The notes under the pieces: generated by a model
Databases searched by the model: none
The model's input: the letters and a program-made list of their open reading frames with translations, nothing else
Told to the model about the DNA's origin: nothing
Position numbers and translations under genes: made by a program
Part shown: positions 59,961 to 64,000 of the stretch, in pieces
Layout of the letters: every line of letters starts with the position of its first letter
Position numbering within the stretch: the first letter of the stretch is position 1
Assembly: GCA_964035545.1 (NCBI GenBank)
Contig: OZ037767.1
Location: 22,296,628 to 22,360,627, forward strand
DNA from: Bugula neritina
Taxonomy: Eukaryota; Bryozoa; Gymnolaemata; Cheilostomatida; Bugulidae
Reading direction: 5' to 3'
Length of the DNA: 64,000 nt

Positions 59961-62900
59961 TCAATATGAGTTTATTTCATCGAGCAGAAAGTCACCACAA
60001 GTTGGAAAGTTTGGAGGTATTGTATCTTTCACACTCTCTCCTTCCACATCAAACACAATGGCCATACCTGTAATATTTTTAACTAGAGATTACTTTAATT
60101 ATGCTATAATCTATAACACACAAACCACACACTTACTACGTCACACACACTACGCCACGCACACTACACATTACACGCTACACGCTACGCACTACAGACT
60201 ATATACTACACACTGCACACTGCACACTAGCTGCAAGCTACACACTGCACTCTACACAATACACACTACACACTGCACACTGCACACTGCACACTGCACA
60301 CTGCACACTACACACTACACACTGCACACTGCACACTGCACTCTACACACTACAGACTACATACTACACACTACACACTGCACACTGCACATCACACACT
60401 ACACACTGCACACTGCACACTGCACACCGCACACCGCACACCGCACACCGCACACCGCACACCGCACACCGCACACCGCACACCGCACACTGCACACTGC
60501 ATACTGCACACTACACACTATACACTATACACCACTCACCTAAATGCAAGTGAGCAGATTGGTGACAATGAGCCAACCAGTATCCAGGATTATCTGTGTA
60601 AAATCTGATCACAGCATATCCACCAACTGGTATGAGAAGATTGTCTTTCAGAGGCGGTTTTTCTACAGGTATGTTCCTAAGCTCTTCTCTCATCCAATGA
60701 GCATCATAACATAAATCATTTGAGCAGTTGATATCAACTTTGACTGTAAAAAAAATACTTTTAATACTCTGCATATAAGTCAAATCGTAGTTAGATAGCA
60801 GCTGGGTAAAAAAATTCAAGCTAACGTATCTGTTTAATTTCCTTGGCAGTGAAATTTAACTTCCTTTTAGTTGTAAAAATTACTCTAATGTTTTTTAGTT
60901 TTGGGCATAAGCAATATACTGCTATTCAGTTTAGTTAGAACATTTAATGGGGTGGGGAGAAAAAATGAAGTGCATGATTCTAAAGGTTAAAAAAATGTTC
61001 TTATAGAACTGCTTTTCTGATAGCAGGATTGTGATTTGTGTAAATAAGGATCAGTGTTCGTTGCAGCTAAAACTGCAAAAATAGCCATTTTTGCATTTAA
61101 CTGGTAGAAAATGCTGATGAAAAACAGAAAGTGTTACTTATATTTTTTTATTTTCCAATAGTTTTCTTTTAAAAAACTTTTTTTAAGTAACAGGTAGGGT
61201 GTAAATATGACAATATAAACATCATTTAATTTGAAACTATCAACGTGTTATATATAAGTTTTTGTTTCAACTATAGAAAACAACTTTTCTGAGCAATGAA
61301 GGATACAGTTTGTTTTCCAAATTTATCATTTCTCTTTTTTGAGATATGTAAGTGTTTCAACTAATTGATGTCTACTTACATCTTGAATGAATTAGTCCAG
61401 TTACATTATTTATGATTGGGTGAGCTACTTTAAGAACAGCAAATCTGTATCCATGCATGTGCCACGTGTGTTCATGTTTTCTGAGTATGGTGTGGGTAAT
61501 CACCATTTGTACAACACTCTAAAAAAATAAATTGTAGTTCAGACAGTCAGAAAAAGCTTAGTCTAAACCTCACTTCTGGAAGGCAACTTAAAACACAGAA
61601 CCTTTTAGCTCTATTATAACTAAGTATATTATGTTTAGTATAGGGAGCAGTCAGGGTGCAGTAGTTAGAGTACTGTTCTAATGAACAGAAGGTGGTGTTA
61701 GGAAAAGCATCCAGTTATATTTGCTAGCTGCAAAATCAGAAAAATTCAAAACTCACGCAAGTTTTTCTATTATTTTCCACAGGCTAAAAGAGGTATTTAC
61801 ACAGCAATGTTGAAAACTCAATATTATGACTGATATGAAAAAAAAGTTCAGTAGAGAGCCCCTATAAACAGAGAGAAGTATTGCAAATAGTTTATATAAA
61901 AGTAACTATAATAAGAATTTACCAAAAGTACGTTATATACAACTAGCAACAGCAGAGTTCTAAAAAAAAACTTTGGGTATCCTGATACTACAGATGTATT
62001 GGTAATATTTCAAAATACAAATTTCTCAAATATAGTAGAAAATTTTGTATGTCACTCTTGCATTTACAGTATAATGAAGCAAGTTATTTAATACTTGCAT
62101 TCAATGGTAGCTTTTCAACATTGGTACACTTGCATGTGTCCTGGTTGCAGATTTCTTCTATACATTCCACACCTGTCTCGTTATATGGGTCTTGATAAAA
62201 ATTGCTTTCAGGCAAAACCAATGAGCGCCCATTTATGGTGTGACCTGTTATAGAGGTCAATGCATAGAACCGTTCTGTTACGTTATCACCCCTACAAAGT
62301 ACGATACGCATATAATATGCATTAAGTATCATCAGTACTTCTGTTGCATAAGTAGTTAACAATTTTTGATACAATCTCAAAGCTTTGAATTCAACAGATG
62401 CGTTAGTAGCAAGTTTCGTTAAAAAGGAGGCTTATATCATCATTAGATTACAGCTGGATCACTATAATGACTTTGCAGCTAGGTAATTAATTTTTAATTA
62501 ACTTAAAACAACAGATAGAAAAAATTTAAAACCTATAGCAATTTCAATGATTATATAATAGCAATTATTGTCAAAGATTATTGAAAAATAGATTATATTA
62601 TTTCATGAGTTACAGGAGAAATTACTACCTAATTTGATCAATCTCTGCTTCATGGTAACTGGTAGAATTCAGCTCATGCATAGAAATGCATATCCAACCC
62701 GGAGCTGTCTGAAAAGGACAGTTCACACTGTAGCACTCATCATATATGTAACAAGGTTTAGGGGAGGTGATTGGATCTGCAGAAGAGTTGGTGTAGGAGA
62801 GGATGGAGTAGCCTCGTGGTGTCTGTTTCTGATCAGGAGCTCTGAACCTCACCCAGTAGTTACCTTTAGAAGTAATGAATAAAGAATTTTGATAATTTAA

Positions 62901-63960
62901 TGTCCAGCGTTATAGTAAAGCAGAGATCGCAACTCCTAACATTCAAACTATCTAATTTTGCTCAATATTTTTAAAATTCTAGTTTGGCTATGTTTATATC
63001 AACACAATCGTGCAGCATTAAGACCAAATTCACACAAAAAATGAATACTTGTGAAGCCCAGTTCTAATTGTAAAGTTTATAAAGTACAATAGTTTTAAAA
63101 TTGCAAACAATCACTGATTTCCATGGCTTCTAATGGATCCATGCAGATGGAATTGTAGTTGCAATTCACATTACCTTTTATGATTGTCGTTCCGTTCAAT
63201 TGACTTTTTCCCAAGTATTGAATAAATAGTCTATTCCAATTTTAAATTCAGTATATAATAATTAGCAAGCACATTTTTATTAGCACAATCTGGGTAAACT
63301 CTAATAGACTACATACCTGGAGGCTGATCTGCTTTTACCAGAACGTTGACTCTCTCTCCAATTGACAGAAACACTGAATCAACAACCACAGGCTCAATTT
63401 CACAACTGTCTACTCCTACCAGTGTTAGCTTGTGACCATCGATGGAAAACTAAACAATTACATTATTAAGTTCATTATTTAGGTATCGTGTCATTAAAAT
63501 TATCATGAAAGCATTTTGCCACTTTCATAACTATAAGTATTGCTTTTGGTATATAAACTCTTGAAAAAAACACGCTTATAGTGACATATATATTATGTAT
63601 GCACCATGCAGATGCAAGTAAGTGATTTATAAAAAAAGGTACAATTTAATAATGAATAGGATCTATTTTAATGTATGGTATTGTAACCATATGTAGATTG
63701 GTTATTAAATCACAAAAGTTAACTCGTTAACATTAAGCCTAAATTATTGTTTGTTTATCAGAGTTGTCTTACCTCAAAGTTATCATCATATCCCGCATTA
63801 ATAACTCTAAACAGATATTCTTGTCCATAACTGACTCTGTGGATTTCTAAAGGAGCAGTGTTGTCTTGGAGTCGTCCTCTGCCATTTATTAAGTTACTAT
63901 CAGCATCTAAATTGAACACCATGTCATCTCCTTCCACGTCGTCATACCTTTCGTTAAGCG
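59961..63960 (-). CDS. Laccase-like multicopper oxidase LMCO-E, exons 5-11 (5' part outside window)
   Basis: Exons seen, in reading order: 63960-63773 (exon 5), 63449-63317, 62863-62629, 62291-62099, 61518-61380, 60743-60540, 60067-59961. Exons 1-4, with the signal peptide and the first two copper motifs, lie beyond the right edge. The visible copper motifs are HTWHMHG and HCHQSAHLHLGM, both complete. Sizes and phases match LMCO-A to D; the last exon is 6 nt longer and ends DEINSY with a TGA stop. Intron 8 has a GC donor (AAT|GCAAGT at 62098-62093), like LMCO-D, its nearest neighbour and probable sister copy. Intron 10 is filled by a CACACTG-type repeat. Confidence 0.93.
60114..60535 (-). repeat. 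Mosaic CACACTG / CACACTA / CACACCG tandem array filling LMCO-E intron 10
   Basis: About 420 bp built from 7-bp units 'cacactg', 'cacacta' and 'cacaccg'. The ccg variant is expanded in one homogeneous block (about 60424-60486). It ends only a few bases from the exon 10 donor. Confidence 0.95.
61640..61765 (+). mobile_element. tRNA-derived SINE fragment in LMCO-E intron 9
   Basis: The head 'gagcagtcagggtgcagtag' and the shared body 'ggtggtgttaggaaaagcat' are followed by 'actcacgcaagttttt' of the tail in an altered arrangement. The B box is deleted. Confidence 0.6.
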
Positions 63961-64000
63961 CTACATTATAAATGAGACTATTAGTTGATAGACTTCAAAG

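Noticed and set aside
60058-60543. 161-codon frame rich in Thr-His-Tyr-Leu
   Set aside because: Translation of the CACACTG satellite in LMCO-E intron 10, antisense to the gene.

Overview
The window is nuclear DNA of an animal. Genes are split into many short exons bounded by GT-AG (twice GC-AG) introns, AATAAA poly(A) signals follow several stops, and the AT-rich background (roughly one third G+C by eye) is full of microsatellites, tRNA-derived SINEs and small inverted-repeat transposons. The gene content (animal laccase-like multicopper oxidases, a BK-channel beta-like subunit, an FBXO16-like F-box protein) fits an invertebrate. The expanded laccase family suggests a lophotrochozoan, but the sequence alone does not fix the phylum.

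Layout. 112-4672 (-): a six-exon FBXO16-like F-box gene, reading right to left. 7082-12545 (-): a three-exon gene for a two-transmembrane protein with the architecture and cysteine pattern of calcium-activated potassium channel beta subunits (KCNMB/slo-beta). 13651-14311 (-): two isolated coding-looking segments of unknown identity. 14.8-19.1 kb: mostly non-coding, with a hAT-type miniature element, SINE remnants, a long TA tract and a perfect hairpin. 19118-19520 (+): a small secreted-peptide gene candidate with TATA box, signal peptide and poly(A) signal.

The right-hand 44 kb (19.8-64 kb) is an array of five paralogous laccase-like multicopper oxidase genes, called LMCO-A to LMCO-E here. 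A, B and C are tandem on +; D and E are tandem on -, so C and D converge tail to tail. A-D are complete, each with 11 coding exons; E is cut by the right edge and keeps exons 5-11. Exon boundaries and intron phases are the same in all five. Nine of the eleven exon sizes are identical in all full copies; only exons 5 and 8 vary in every copy, and the last exon is 6 nt longer in E. Every copper-ligand motif present in the window is intact, so the copies look functional. They begin with a signal peptide and are probably secreted oxidases of phenols or other small reductants.

Introns and spacers have diverged almost completely, apart from patches. They hold a 1.68-kb non-autonomous hAT element with a clean 8-bp target duplication, a palindromic MITE, a family of 'ATGGCACAGG' fold-back repeats, several SINEs, minisatellites, and an uninterrupted 442-bp CA tract. 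Some exons are nearly identical between paralogs while neighbouring exons are not, which points to gene conversion within the array.
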